A stretch of DNA of 58,039 bases from Clostridia bacterium (lineage in GTDB: Bacteria > Bacillota > Clostridia > Lachnospirales > Lachnospiraceae). Position 1 is the stretch's first letter. Every line of letters starts with the position of its first letter. The notes beneath the pieces were generated by a model. It did no database searches. It was not told the origin of the DNA and was given only the letters and a program-made list of their open reading frames with translations. This document shows positions 50,096 to 58,039 of the stretch, in pieces. Position numbers and translations under genes: made by a program. Location: positions 1 to 58,039 of the forward strand of contig CAJTDE010000030.1 of NCBI GenBank assembly GCA_910574835.1, given 5' to 3'.

Positions 50096-51802
50096 CTATT
50101 CCGGTTTTGATTCCAGTTTGGGTATGCGGATCTCCACGCAGGTTCCCTCGTCCGGTTCGCTTGTGATATGAAGCCCGTACTCCTCTCCGAAATAGATGCG
50201 GATGCGGTCATGAACGTTTTTGATGCCGATTCCCGTCCGATCCTTAGCCTCCCGGTGAAGGATCTCCCGACACTGTTCCCTGGTCATTCCTACGCCGTTA
50301 TCCGTGACGGTTATCCGAACAGCCGTCTCCTCCTCCCGAATCCGTACCTCAATAAAGCCCTCGTCCACCATGCGGTCTATTCCGTGATAAATCGCATTTT
50401 CTATAATGGGCTGCAGGGTAATCTTATTGCACAGATAGGAAAGGCAGCCTTCCTCTACGTCAAAAGCATACGTAAACTGATTTTTATAGCGGTAGTTCTG
50501 GATCTTCAGATAGCTCTTGGCATGCTCCACCTCCCGCTCCAGGGTAATCAGCTCATGCCCCTTGCTGATGCTGATGCGGAAAAGCCTGGCCAGAGCATTT
50601 ACCATCTCCACTGCTTCCTTTGTCCGGTTCTCCTCGCACATCCATGCAATGGAATCCAGGGTATTATACAGGAAATGGGGATTGATCTGGGCCTGCAGCG
50701 CGTTCAGCTCTGTCTTGCGCAGAGTGATTTCCTCCTGCCGCACCTGCTCCATCAGCTCCTGAATCCGCACCACCATATGGCCGAAGGAGTCCGAAAGGGC
50801 GGATATCTCGCCGGTTCCCCGGACGGCCGCAAACTGAAAGTTCTCCGCCTCCTTTTCAAATGCCTCCATCGCTCCTGTAAGCCGCTTGGCAGGCTTTAAA
50901 AAGATCCAGGAGAAGAGCGTCCCCACCAGCACCGCTGTCAAAAGAACCAGAAGCAGCAGCGCCACACAGATGCGGATCATTCCTTCCACGCGGCCCGTAA
51001 TCATCTCGTCCACATAGCTTACGCCCACGACTCTCCAGTTGCAGTTTTCCAGGGTGTGAATGGTGTAAATCACATTGGTCCGGGTGTGGGAGCCGTCGGG
51101 AAGGCTTTTCAGTTCTCTTGTCATTTCCTCCTTAAGACCGGAGTAAATCAGCTGCTGCTGGGGATGATAGATCAGGTTGCCTTCCGTATCCTGGATATAG
51201 CAGTAGCCGTGCTGTCCGATTCCCACATCGTCCACATAGCTTGCGATATTGGAAAATCGGATGTCCATAAAGACCTGAAGCTCCTGGCCGGACGCGTCCC
51301 GCATATTCTGGCAGATGGTAACCACCCAGGGGTAATATTCCTCAAAGAGCGTTTCCACATGGGGCTTGGAGATACACAGCCCCTTTCCTTTCGGCTCCTC
51401 CATATAGGAAAGATTCTGCAAAATGGCGCTTTTTCGCTTAAGTCCGTTGGACCAGCAGTCCAAAAGCTGTCCCTCCTTGCCGTAGGTGGTGACTGCCACC
51501 ACATCGGATCGAATCTCCATAAAGCTTCGGAAAAATTCGTCCCGCTCCTCCTTGGGCGTTCCCATATGGACGGAAATCAGGCGCATGGATTCTGCCATGC
51601 CTTCGGTGTAGTCCTCCACCGTATTCATCACCTGCACTACGGCCTGCTCACTGGTTATGGCCGCGTTCTGCTCCATCGAGCTTTGATAAAAGTCAATAAA
51701 AAAGAAAAGTACCGATCCCAGCACCGTCAGCACCAGCCCCACAACCACGCAGGTCATAACAACGGAAAGGGAAATACGGCTCTTATGCCTGTCCTTCTTC
51801 AT
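50096..51802 (-). CDS. Sensor histidine kinase, YesM type
   Basis: A 568-residue kinase. TM1 (about 14-36) and TM2 (277-301) flank an extracellular region of 240 residues with a Cache-like layout; a HAMP follows (about 302-355). Phospho-acceptor H377 is in QAQINPHFLYNTLDSI; the HATPase domain has LQPIIENAIYHGID and VTDNGVGMT. It probably senses sugar through the anchored binding protein downstream. The ATG at 51802 with AGGAGG is chosen; it overlaps the response-regulator stop by 20 bp. Confidence 0.94.
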   Translation of the reverse strand: MKKDRHKSRISLSVVMTCVVVGLVLTVLGSVLFFFIDFYQSSMEQNAAITSEQAVVQVMNTVEDYTEGMAESMRLISVHMGTPKEERDEFFRSFMEIRSDVVAVTTYGKEGQLLDCWSNGLKRKSAILQNLSYMEEPKGKGLCISKPHVETLFEEYYPWVVTICQNMRDASGQELQVFMDIRFSNIASYVDDVGIGQHGYCYIQDTEGNLIYHPQQQLIYSGLKEEMTRELKSLPDGSHTRTNVIYTIHTLENCNWRVVGVSYVDEMITGRVEGMIRICVALLLLVLLTAVLVGTLFSWIFLKPAKRLTGAMEAFEKEAENFQFAAVRGTGEISALSDSFGHMVVRIQELMEQVRQEEITLRKTELNALQAQINPHFLYNTLDSIAWMCEENRTKEAVEMVNALARLFRISISKGHELITLEREVEHAKSYLKIQNYRYKNQFTYAFDVEEGCLSYLCNKITLQPIIENAIYHGIDRMVDEGFIEVRIREEETAVRITVTDNGVGMTREQCREILHREAKDRTGIGIKNVHDRIRIYFGEEYGLHITSEPDEGTCVEIRIPKLESKPE

Positions 51803-53381
51803 GCTTCCTCCTGCATGCATTGGGGGATATGCCCTCATATTTTTTAAAGCAGTAGCTGAAATAATGCTGATCGTTGTAGCCGCATTTTTCCGAGACCTCC
51901 CGGATCTTCATGGGGGTTTCCAGAAGAAGCTTTTTGGCTGTGGCCATGCGCTTGCGGGTGAGCAGATCAATGAAGGTGCTGCCTGTGGACCGCTTTATAA
52001 GGGTGCTCAGATAATTGGGGCTTACGGAAATCTCGCTGCTGATGGCATTTAAGGACAGCTCCGGGTCCATAAAGCGGCTCTCCATAATGGACAGGGCGCG
52101 GTCGCAGATAACGGAGCTGCTCTTTTTCCGGTGCTCGGCAGCCAGCTCCCTGGCCGCAAGACAGAAGGCCAGATAGCGTTCTTTCATTTCTCTGGGATTC
52201 TCAAAAAAGAGCTGGCCCAGCAGGGGGGAGGTTTTCTGCAGGTTCTGAATGGCTTCGCTGTCCGCCACCGCATTTACCACCCGAAATACGGCCGCAATGA
52301 GCTGTACCATCACCAGCTGAATGTTCATGGCCGGGGTGTCCTCCTGCTCCAGATCCGCAAAGAGCTGTTCCAGGTAGGTGCGAAGCTCCTCCTCCGTTCC
52401 GCTTCGAAGGAGTCTCTCTATCTCGTTGACAGCCGCCTGAACGGTCTCCTGGTCAAGTGCGGCGGTCCGCTCAATGTCAGAGATAAAGGATACGCCGGTG
52501 TCGCTCCGTCTGGCGTAGCCCAGGGCATCCATAGCCTCCAAATATGCCTCGTGACAGTGTCCCAGTCCCGGCACCATGCGGCTGACGCCGATGGAGGCCG
52601 TAAGGTTCATGATCCGCTTCACGCTCTGGGAAATATCCTCCACGATGATGTGCAGATATTTGGCAAGGCTTGTCCTGGTTCCGGCCAGCAGGGATACGAT
52701 TCTGCCGTCGGTGTAGAAGCTCACATAACGGATGTATTTGCGCAGAATGAGGTTTACCGCATTCACATCGTCCTCGGAAGTACGGTTGCCTCCCCTGTCG
52801 TCCCAGAAGCTTGTGACAAGGACGGTATAGTGCATATACGTATGCTCCGGCCTGATAAAGCCCCGGCGCACGGCCTCCTGGATCAGCGCCTCCTCCCGTT
52901 CTTCTCCCTGGGTGTCAAAAAAGGAGTCCAAAAGCAAAGGCATAAAGAAGACCATAAGGCTCTGCTGCTCCTGCTCCGCATTTTTTTTGGTAAATTCCTC
53001 GAACTTGACGTCTATTTTCCGCTTAATATTTTTCAGCTCTTCCGTCAGCTCTTTTGAGGAAATGGGCTTTAGCAGGTAGCTGATGATGTTGTATTGAATG
53101 GCCTGCTGTGCGTAGGTGAAGTCGTCAAAGCCGCTTAGAAAGGCTATCTGTATGTTGGGGCGGATCTCCCGGACCGCCCGGGCAAGCTCGATGCCGGACA
53201 TAAAGGGCATCCGCACGTCCGTAAGGAGAAGGTCCGGTTCCAGCTTTTCCACAAGCTCCAAAGCCTCGGCGCCGTTCTCCGCCTCTCCCACAACCTCAAA
53301 GCCTACCTCTTTCCAGTCAATCCGCCGGATAAGCGCCTGGCGCAGCTCGGCTTCGTCGTCTGCGATTACTATGGTATACAT
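51783..53381 (-). CDS. Response regulator with AraC-type DNA-binding domain (YesN type)
   Basis: A 532-residue regulator. The receiver domain shows ADDEAE, the phospho-acceptor in LLLTDVRMPFMSG and YLLKPISSKE. The middle 270 residues are unassigned and the last 100 hold two AraC helix-turn-helix units (LNAISSEISVSPNYLSTLIK). It should activate mglBAC and its own cluster. Start at 53381 follows GGAGG at 5 nt; the kinase gene overlaps the end. Confidence 0.94.
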   Translation of the reverse strand: MYTIVIADDEAELRQALIRRIDWKEVGFEVVGEAENGAEALELVEKLEPDLLLTDVRMPFMSGIELARAVREIRPNIQIAFLSGFDDFTYAQQAIQYNIISYLLKPISSKELTEELKNIKRKIDVKFEEFTKKNAEQEQQSLMVFFMPLLLDSFFDTQGEEREEALIQEAVRRGFIRPEHTYMHYTVLVTSFWDDRGGNRTSEDDVNAVNLILRKYIRYVSFYTDGRIVSLLAGTRTSLAKYLHIIVEDISQSVKRIMNLTASIGVSRMVPGLGHCHEAYLEAMDALGYARRSDTGVSFISDIERTAALDQETVQAAVNEIERLLRSGTEEELRTYLEQLFADLEQEDTPAMNIQLVMVQLIAAVFRVVNAVADSEAIQNLQKTSPLLGQLFFENPREMKERYLAFCLAARELAAEHRKKSSSVICDRALSIMESRFMDPELSLNAISSEISVSPNYLSTLIKRSTGSTFIDLLTRKRMATAKKLLLETPMKIREVSEKCGYNDQHYFSYCFKKYEGISPNACRRKHEEGQA

Positions 53382-53471
53382 GGGGTCCTCCAATCTTTTT
53401 GTTTCACTTCCCCATCTCTCCCGTCAGCAAGCCGACAGTTTTATAAGAGGAGACGTTCTTAACTATCTCTC

Positions 53472-53477
53472 ATTATA
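53472..53477 (-). promoter_or_regulatory. Candidate -10 of the regulator-kinase unit
   Basis: A perfect TATAAT on the minus strand about 90 nt before the regulator start. The -35 region is pyrimidine-rich and poor. Confidence 0.4.
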
Positions 53478-53504
53478 CAGAACTGCAAAGAAAAAGAAAA
53501 GGCC

Positions 53505-54692
53505 TTAAATCAAGGCGCTTTTCCGTTTATTTTTCCACAGATTCCAGGCGGCAGCCGCTCCGATGGCGATATACAATATCCCGTATGTAATAAATCCCGC
53601 CGGTACTCCCGTATTGACAGTGCCGATGAGTTTTAAAATATAGGGAGACGCCGAAGCTCCCAGATTGCAGCCTACAAGTACTGCGGCATTCGCCGTATTC
53701 AGGGACGTCCGGGATATCTGTTCCGCCAGGCGGTTAAAGACAAATGACAGGCCGCATGTCAGAAAGAATCCGCAGAGTACCGCGCCTGTCCCGATGAGCA
53801 ACGCCTCTTTTGCCGTCCCGATTATCACAAGTCCTGCGGCCGCTCCCATCATGGAACACGGAAGCAACCAGATTTTTATTTCTTTCAGAAGCTTTCCAAA
53901 GCACAGCCCGCCCAGCAATCCGCTGAACATGGAAAGGCTGAGAATACGGGTTCCCAGCACGGCCGTGCCTGCCCGAAGCTCCACGATATAGGCAGGAATC
54001 CGAAGGGAATTTGCCACGGTTGTGGAAACAAGCAATCCACCAAGCAATGCAAGGAGCAGGGTGAGGGTCCGTTCCCTTCCTGACATGCCTTTGTTTTTAC
54101 TGTCTTTTGTCTCCGGTGTTTTTTCTTCCAGCGACGCCTCCGGATCTGCGGGAACAAATGCTGCATATAAAAACAGAATTACAAAGGCTGATAAGTAAAT
54201 AAGAAATGCGTATTTCCAGCCGAAAACAAGGAGCTGCCCGGCTATCAGTGTCAAAGCTGTCTGTCCCAGTGTTTCTGCGGACACACGGATTCCCTGGAGC
54301 CTGGAGCGCAGATTTCCCGTGAAGCGTTCCCCAATCATACTTACGGCCCTTGTATTCACAAGCCCGATTCCTACGCCGAGAAGCGCTCTGGAAAGCAGGA
54401 TGACCCAATATGAGCCTGTGTAAAAGGGAATCATGCCAAACACGCCAATGGCGGTGAGGCCAGCGCAGATTAGTAAACGTTCAGGAAGCCTTTTGGTAAG
54501 AATGGGACTGAGTGCAATGATCACGGTCATTGCCGCAGCCGGAACGGATACCAATGTCTCCACGGAGGAACGGGGGTATGTGTTGAAATATTCCAGCATA
54601 AAAGGCAAGGTTCCTGATATGCCCAGTGATGAGGTGACAATCAGCGATACGGATAACACTCCGATTATTTCCATGAATCTTGATTTTTTCAC
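53505..54692 (-). CDS. MFS transporter
   Basis: A 395-residue, 12-segment major facilitator transporter. The loop after segment 2 shows RLPERLLICAGL and segment 4-5 has RALLGVGIGLVNTRAVSMIGE, a typical MFS motif region; a charged cytoplasmic loop (about 188-205) joins the halves. It resembles cyanate/drug-type exporters, but substrate is not readable. Start is a GTG with GGAGG 5 nt upstream. Lies 124 bp before the sugar regulator gene on the same strand. Confidence 0.88.
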   Translation of the reverse strand: MKKSRFMEIIGVLSVSLIVTSSLGISGTLPFMLEYFNTYPRSSVETLVSVPAAAMTVIIALSPILTKRLPERLLICAGLTAIGVFGMIPFYTGSYWVILLSRALLGVGIGLVNTRAVSMIGERFTGNLRSRLQGIRVSAETLGQTALTLIAGQLLVFGWKYAFLIYLSAFVILFLYAAFVPADPEASLEEKTPETKDSKNKGMSGRERTLTLLLALLGGLLVSTTVANSLRIPAYIVELRAGTAVLGTRILSLSMFSGLLGGLCFGKLLKEIKIWLLPCSMMGAAAGLVIIGTAKEALLIGTGAVLCGFFLTCGLSFVFNRLAEQISRTSLNTANAAVLVGCNLGASASPYILKLIGTVNTGVPAGFITYGILYIAIGAAAAWNLWKNKRKSALI

Positions 54693-54901
54693 AGCTTCCT
54701 CCAGTTCCGCAATTTTCTTCCCACTGCCGTTTTGTTTGCGTGGTTTTTGCGCTTATGCTATTATTATAACAGATATCGCACTGTTTTCAGAGACATTTGT
54801 CATATGAAGATGAAAAATGAAGCATCTTTCGAAATGTTTGGAAGAGCTGCACTATCTGTTTGGAACACTTACCGCATTTTATAGTTTGTTTGAACATGCG
54901 C

Positions 54902-54941
54902 AAAAAGCCTGCGATCCTTCCTTGCGGATCGCAGGCTTTTT
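54902..54941. terminator. Bidirectional terminator after the sigma-factor operon
   Basis: GCCTGCGATCC (54907-54917) pairs exactly with GGATCGCAGGC (54926-54936), flanked by A5 and T5. Confidence 0.9.
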
Positions 54942-55055
54942 CCATATAAGAACATATTCCGGATATGCACGGGATAGGTTTTCGTAAATCGCTTTGTGCG
55001 CTTTGTGGGATGGTGCTGTTTTATATGTTATCTTATGCTTTTTCCCTGTCCTCTG

Positions 55056-55382
55056 TTACCAGGTAACTACTCTGCCTGAACATTCCGGGTAGTGGGTGAA
55101 TATCCAGTCCATGCCTGCCATGCTCATTGCAAAAAGTATCAGCAGTATTAAAAGGAAGATGGCCGCCCCGTCATAGACTACCCGCCGTTCGGGTCTGCGG
55201 CTGCTTATGAGCACTTCCACGCCCAGGCAGATAAAGACCACGGGCCAAAGGCGAAAAATGAGTTCGTAGTCCAACAAGGGGAAAATGAGCCTCAGCAGGC
55301 ACAGAACGCCCATAACTACCAGTACCAGTCCAAAGGTGACGCTTCCCACTCTATGAATGTGAATGATCTGTTTCTCCTGCAT
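55056..55382 (-). CDS. LiaI/LiaF-type membrane protein (DUF5668-like), 108 aa
   Basis: Three hydrophobic segments with the FRLWPVVFICLGVEVLISS signature of the LiaI-LiaF-like transmembrane region. Such proteins are commonly regulated by cell-envelope stress systems. It overlaps the preceding TM2-like gene by 32 bp and is the last gene of the sigma-factor operon. Confidence 0.8.
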   Translation of the reverse strand: MQEKQIIHIHRVGSVTFGLVLVVMGVLCLLRLIFPLLDYELIFRLWPVVFICLGVEVLISSRRPERRVVYDGAAIFLLILLILFAMSMAGMDWIFTHYPECSGRVVTW

Positions 55383-55920
55383 GATCCTCCCCCCTATCCT
55401 CTTCTAAAAGTTCCTGCTTCTTACCGCGAATCAGAAATATTCCGATTGCTATGATTCCGATTCCCAGAACAAGCTGGGGAACAAAACGGCTGATGTGATT
55501 CACATAGCTCCATACATAATCAGGAACTATCCAGTAAATCAAATCAAGGATGGAATTCCACAGTACCGCTATGCCGAATACTATCAAAATTCCGGCAAAA
55601 AGTCTGCGGTATTTTTCAATGGTTACCTTGCTCCAGAACTCACTGTCCGTATCTATGCGAATCAGATAATGGTCCTCCAGCGCATAAAAGTCCTCGTCAT
55701 CCATTGCCCGCAGGTTGTGTGCATGGAAGAAGCTGTAAAACCATACTACCACATCGATCAGCATCAGAAATCCGGTGTTGAAAAAAATGGACAGGGCTAA
55801 GATTCCCCAAAACAATCCCATCAGGCTGACGCCCATTCTCATAAAGCCCATATACATTTGTCCTGCTCCCGGGATCCAGGAAAAAATAAAAGTCAAAAAT
55901 CCGCTTTTTTTCTTTGTCAT
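55351..55920 (-). CDS. TM2-like membrane protein, 189 aa
   Basis: The N-terminus (FIFSWIPGAGQMYMGFMRMG) matches the first TM2-like hairpin of small membrane proteins; further segments near 30-65, 108-130 and 145-163 follow. The end is acidic and His-containing (AGETDHSHS). Function unknown. Third gene of the sigma/anti-sigma operon, separated from it by about 190 bp that include a duplicated 26-bp segment. GGAGGACAAAA precedes the ATG. Confidence 0.78.
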   Translation of the reverse strand: MTKKKSGFLTFIFSWIPGAGQMYMGFMRMGVSLMGLFWGILALSIFFNTGFLMLIDVVVWFYSFFHAHNLRAMDDEDFYALEDHYLIRIDTDSEFWSKVTIEKYRRLFAGILIVFGIAVLWNSILDLIYWIVPDYVWSYVNHISRFVPQLVLGIGIIAIGIFLIRGKKQELLEEDRGEDHAGETDHSHS

Positions 55921-55933
55921 TTTTTGTCCTCCA

Positions 55934-56061
55934 TTATAAGTTCCGTAATATCCTCTCCAGTGCCCTATTGAGAAGTATTTCCGGCCACAAAACCATGTGT
56001 CCGTAAATCCTTCTGGCTCTGTCGGGATATTACTGTTATAAGTTCCGTAATATCCTCTCCA
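55934..56061. repeat. 26-bp direct repeat pair
   Basis: TTATAAGTTCCGTAATATCC plus six more bases occurs at 55934-55959 and again at 56036-56061, 102 bp apart, between the anti-sigma-like gene and the TM2-like gene. Confidence 0.8.
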
Positions 56062-56113
56062 TCCGGGGATATTGCTAATTCTATTTTTTGTGATGCTTGT
56101 TGTCTTCGCTCTG

Positions 56114-56503
56114 CTACCATTTCCAATTCAGCATTTCATTTAACATCCGGTTCATTTCCTGCATGCCGTTATTCAGTCTGCGGTTCAGGGTTTCTTCCTG
56201 CTGCCTTGCAGCTTCTTTCGGGACCATAGGCTCTGCCTGAGGAATCTCTTTTGGCACCATAAACAGTAAGAACAGGGCTGTTACTACGGCTGCGCCTACC
56301 TTTAGGCTGTAGAAGAAAAGCTGCATCTGCCCGGATACTTTTCGGGTGGCTACCGCAAGCTGATAGTCGATGCGTTCGGAACGCTCCAGTATTTCCTGCT
56401 TCATGTGGGCCGGAGCTTTGATAAGACCTTCTGCTTCTACCTGGCGGATGATCTGCTCGGTATAGGCGTCCAAATCTTTGATTTTTTCGTATTCTGTTCT
56501 CAT
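56114..56503 (-). CDS. Probable anti-sigma factor, 129 aa
   Basis: Cytoplasmic N-terminal part of about 65 residues, one membrane segment (about 70-86), then a short external Glu/Gln/Asn-rich tail. The layout and the ATGA overlap with the ECF sigma gene suggest the anti-sigma factor of that sigma. No zinc-binding HxxxCxxC motif is present, so it would be of a non-ZAS type; the function is inferred from position. Confidence 0.7.
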   Translation of the reverse strand: MRTEYEKIKDLDAYTEQIIRQVEAEGLIKAPAHMKQEILERSERIDYQLAVATRKVSGQMQLFFYSLKVGAAVVTALFLLFMVPKEIPQAEPMVPKEAARQQEETLNRRLNNGMQEMNRMLNEMLNWKW

Positions 56504-57015
56504 ACGCGCTTTCCCTCCTTTTTGTCGTAGTGTTTTCGGAGCATCCCTCTTGCCCGGTAGATTTGTGTCTGGACTGTTTTGACGTTGCGGCCTCGCTTTT
56601 CGGCTATTTCGGCTGCGTCTAATTCGTGATAGTAGTAGTCCAGGGCGATTTCATCGTAGGGCGGCTTTAGGGACTTGCAGGTTTGGTACAGCTCTTCCCT
56701 TACTTCTTCTTCCAGGCAGGCTTCTTCGGGGGTCTGGCCCTGGTCCTCCTGATTTATGAAATATTGGTCTTCTGAGGGGATTTGCTTTCGGCCGGAATGC
56801 TTGAGATAGTCTAAGGCTTTGTTGGTAGCGATTCTGCAAATCCAGGATTTTTCGTTTCTGCCGTCGAAGGAGGCGTATTTTTCGTATGCGGACAGGAAGG
56901 TTTCCTGGGCGAGATCTTCGGCGGTGAAATAGTCTGCGGTTATTTTGTAACAGATGGAAAATATTAGATTTTGGTATCGGTCTATTAACTCTTCCAGTTG
57001 TTCTTCTCGATTAAT
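56500..57015 (-). CDS. ECF RNA polymerase sigma factor, start codon missing or frameshifted
   Basis: About 171 residues. Sigma-2: DRYQNLIFSICYKIT, then AEDLAQETFLSAYEKYASF and WICRIATNKALDYLKH. Sigma-4: DEIALDYYYHELDAAEIAEK and VKTVQTQIYRARGMLRKHY. In this frame there is no ATG, GTG or TTG between an upstream stop and sigma-2; only ATT (57015) or CTG are available. A perfectly placed ATG (57020, GGAGG 8 nt upstream) lies one frame off; a single extra G after it would restore the reading. So a natural frameshift or sequence error is likely. It overlaps the next gene by ATGA. Confidence 0.85.
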   Translation of the reverse strand: MNREEQLEELIDRYQNLIFSICYKITADYFTAEDLAQETFLSAYEKYASFDGRNEKSWICRIATNKALDYLKHSGRKQIPSEDQYFINQEDQGQTPEEACLEEEVREELYQTCKSLKPPYDEIALDYYYHELDAAEIAEKRGRNVKTVQTQIYRARGMLRKHYDKKEGKRV

Positions 57016-57155
57016 CGCATCCGCCTCCCCTCCTTTTTTTGTGTTTGTGCCTTGTTTTTTGACAGGTAATTATCTGTTCATTATTATAACGAAAATGATT
57101 GGGGGGTGTCTTCAATATTTTTGAAAAATTTTGAGTTTTGTTTTGGGGACGGACG

Positions 57156-57365
57156 GATGCACCGGAAATGAGGGCGGCAGGCTTTTCCATATCTGTGTTC
57201 GGACGGTTCGCGTACACTCTGTCTGCCCTGATCGGACTTTACCTTTTTTCCTCTTTTGGGGAATTTTGGGTTTTGAGGTAAGGTCCGTTCAGGGCAGACA
57301 GAGCGTTCGCGAACAGCCGGACACCTGATATCGGAAAAGCCTGCCGCCCTCATTTCCGGTGCATC
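57156..57365. repeat. Long palindromic repeat, copy 2
   Basis: Arms of about 88 bp (GATGCACCGGAAATGAGGGC at 57156 and its inverted partner ending 57365) match with few differences around a 30-nt loop. The core CTTTTCCATATC, GTGTTCGGACG and TTCGCGTACACTCTGTCTG is shared with the palindrome at 18553-18748; outer arms and loop differ. Confidence 0.88.
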
Positions 57366-57594
57366 CTGGGGGTGGAAGTGGCGGGGGTATGTTTATTGCG
57401 CACCGTTTAATTTGCAAATTACAGTTCCAAACTATTTGGTTTCAAGAGGAAATCCATAATCCCCATAACCACAATTCCTTTCTCATTTCGCCATAATTTA
57501 ACTTGTTGTGCTAGTTGATTGTTGATATAGAAAAACTTCAACACTATATGCTATCCTATAGTTGTACACGACTACAGACTATGAAAGGTGGCAC
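57366..57594. other. Non-coding stretch before the transposase
   Basis: AT-rich; probably contains the left end and promoter of the IS982-type element, but no terminal inverted repeat can be fixed because the other end is outside the window. Confidence 0.35.
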
Positions 57595-58039
57595 ATGATG
57601 CTGAAGTTTCAAGATGATTATACCACTCTCATAGCAACTTTTGAAGATTTTATTTTACTTGTTTATACAATTGTTGATGATTTATACCGACAGGTTGTTC
57701 CGGTGTCTGTTTCACAAAGGCGGAACGTGCACACGGCTAAAATGTCTGATTCCGAAATTATTACCTTAAGTATCTGCGGCGAACTGACTGGCACGGATTC
57801 TGAAAAAGCATGGTATTCTTTTGTCAAACGCAATTACCGGCATCTGTTTCCCAGACTCTGCAGCCGTACCCGCTTCAATCGAACCAGGAGGGCGCTTTTG
57901 CAGGCAACGGAACTGCTCCGTCAGCAGCTGGCACAGTCCTTTCCCATACCAGCCAGCCGTTATTTCGTGATTGACAGCTTTCCTCTCCCGGTCTGTAAGT
58001 TCGGGCGTGCACGTTACTGCCGTTCTTTCCGTACAGAAG
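57595..58039 (+). CDS. IS982 family transposase, N-terminal part (cut by window end)
   Basis: The first 148 residues of a DDE transposase. The frame runs open to the window edge. MSDSEIITLSICGEL and FVIDSFPLPVCKFGRARYC match the IS982 family, the latter carrying the first catalytic Asp. Two in-frame ATGs (57595, 57598) follow AAAGGTGG. Whether the gene is intact beyond the window is unknown. Confidence 0.88.
   Translation, partial: MMLKFQDDYTTLIATFEDFILLVYTIVDDLYRQVVPVSVSQRRNVHTAKMSDSEIITLSICGELTGTDSEKAWYSFVKRNYRHLFPRLCSRTRFNRTRRALLQATELLRQQLAQSFPIPASRYFVIDSFPLPVCKFGRARYCRSFRTE

Noticed and set aside
52131-53057. 308-codon plus-strand frame opposite the response regulator
   Set aside because: Lies wholly within a well-supported gene on the other strand.

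Overview
The window looks like part of the chromosome of an anaerobic gut Clostridium-type Firmicute, most likely a Lachnospiraceae member. This is inferred from the gene set (DUF4317, DUF4250, a DUF815 ATPase, ThiT under a TPP riboswitch, YesM/YesN-type sugar two-component systems, ECF sigma operon, CotH and CPBP proteins), AGGAGG ribosome binding sites and sigma-A promoters. No rRNA, tRNA or CRISPR array was recognised. Most genes lie on the minus strand.

Layout. 1-0.2 kb: apparent left end of an IS200/IS605-type element cut by the window edge. 0.6-3.2 kb: AGCS amino-acid carrier divergent from a LysR regulator. 3.3-11.2 kb: unknown proteins, an FMN reductase, GreA, DUF4317 and a TetM/EF-G-like GTPase fused to a Rae1/YacP-type NYN nuclease domain. 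11.4-14.2 kb: iron alcohol dehydrogenase plus aldehyde dehydrogenase. 14.2-17.5 kb: tightly overlapped operon of a secreted esterase-like protein, a CPBP protease and a CotH protein. 17.6-24.1 kb: TPP riboswitch-thiT, argS, PfkB kinase, exonuclease III and a membrane protein. 24.2-34.8 kb: AAA protein and a sugar-ABC/sulfatase/two-component locus that includes a catalytically dead ABC ATPase. 34.8-37.2 kb: GntR-controlled ABC exporter. 37.3-44.4 kb: housekeeping genes (RNA methyltransferase-like protein, GNAT, cyclophilin, RarA, polysaccharide deacetylase, DUF4250). 44.6-53.4 kb: mglBAC galactose-type importer with a membrane-anchored sugar-binding sensor, YesM kinase and AraC-type regulator. 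53.5-57 kb: MFS transporter and an ECF sigma/anti-sigma-like/envelope operon. 57.6 kb to the end: IS982-type transposase, cut by the window.

The two sugar loci share one logic: a binding protein, a two-domain ATPase and a permease import a saccharide, and a YesM-type kinase with an AraC-type regulator senses it. In the first, a sulfatase without signal peptide suggests that a sulfated sugar is imported and desulfated in the cytoplasm.

The strongest unexplained structure is a set of dispersed repeats. A 121-bp hairpin repeat sits just upstream of the Shine-Dalgarno of three genes, once as four exact-period tandem copies. A pair of about 200-bp near-perfect palindromes shares a core. A 50/51-bp minisatellite is intergenic in front of gntR yet also occurs, in the same reading frame, inside the coding sequence of the TetM-like GTPase. 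With the GTPase-NYN fusion and the pseudo-ABC ATPase, these are the best candidates for new biology.
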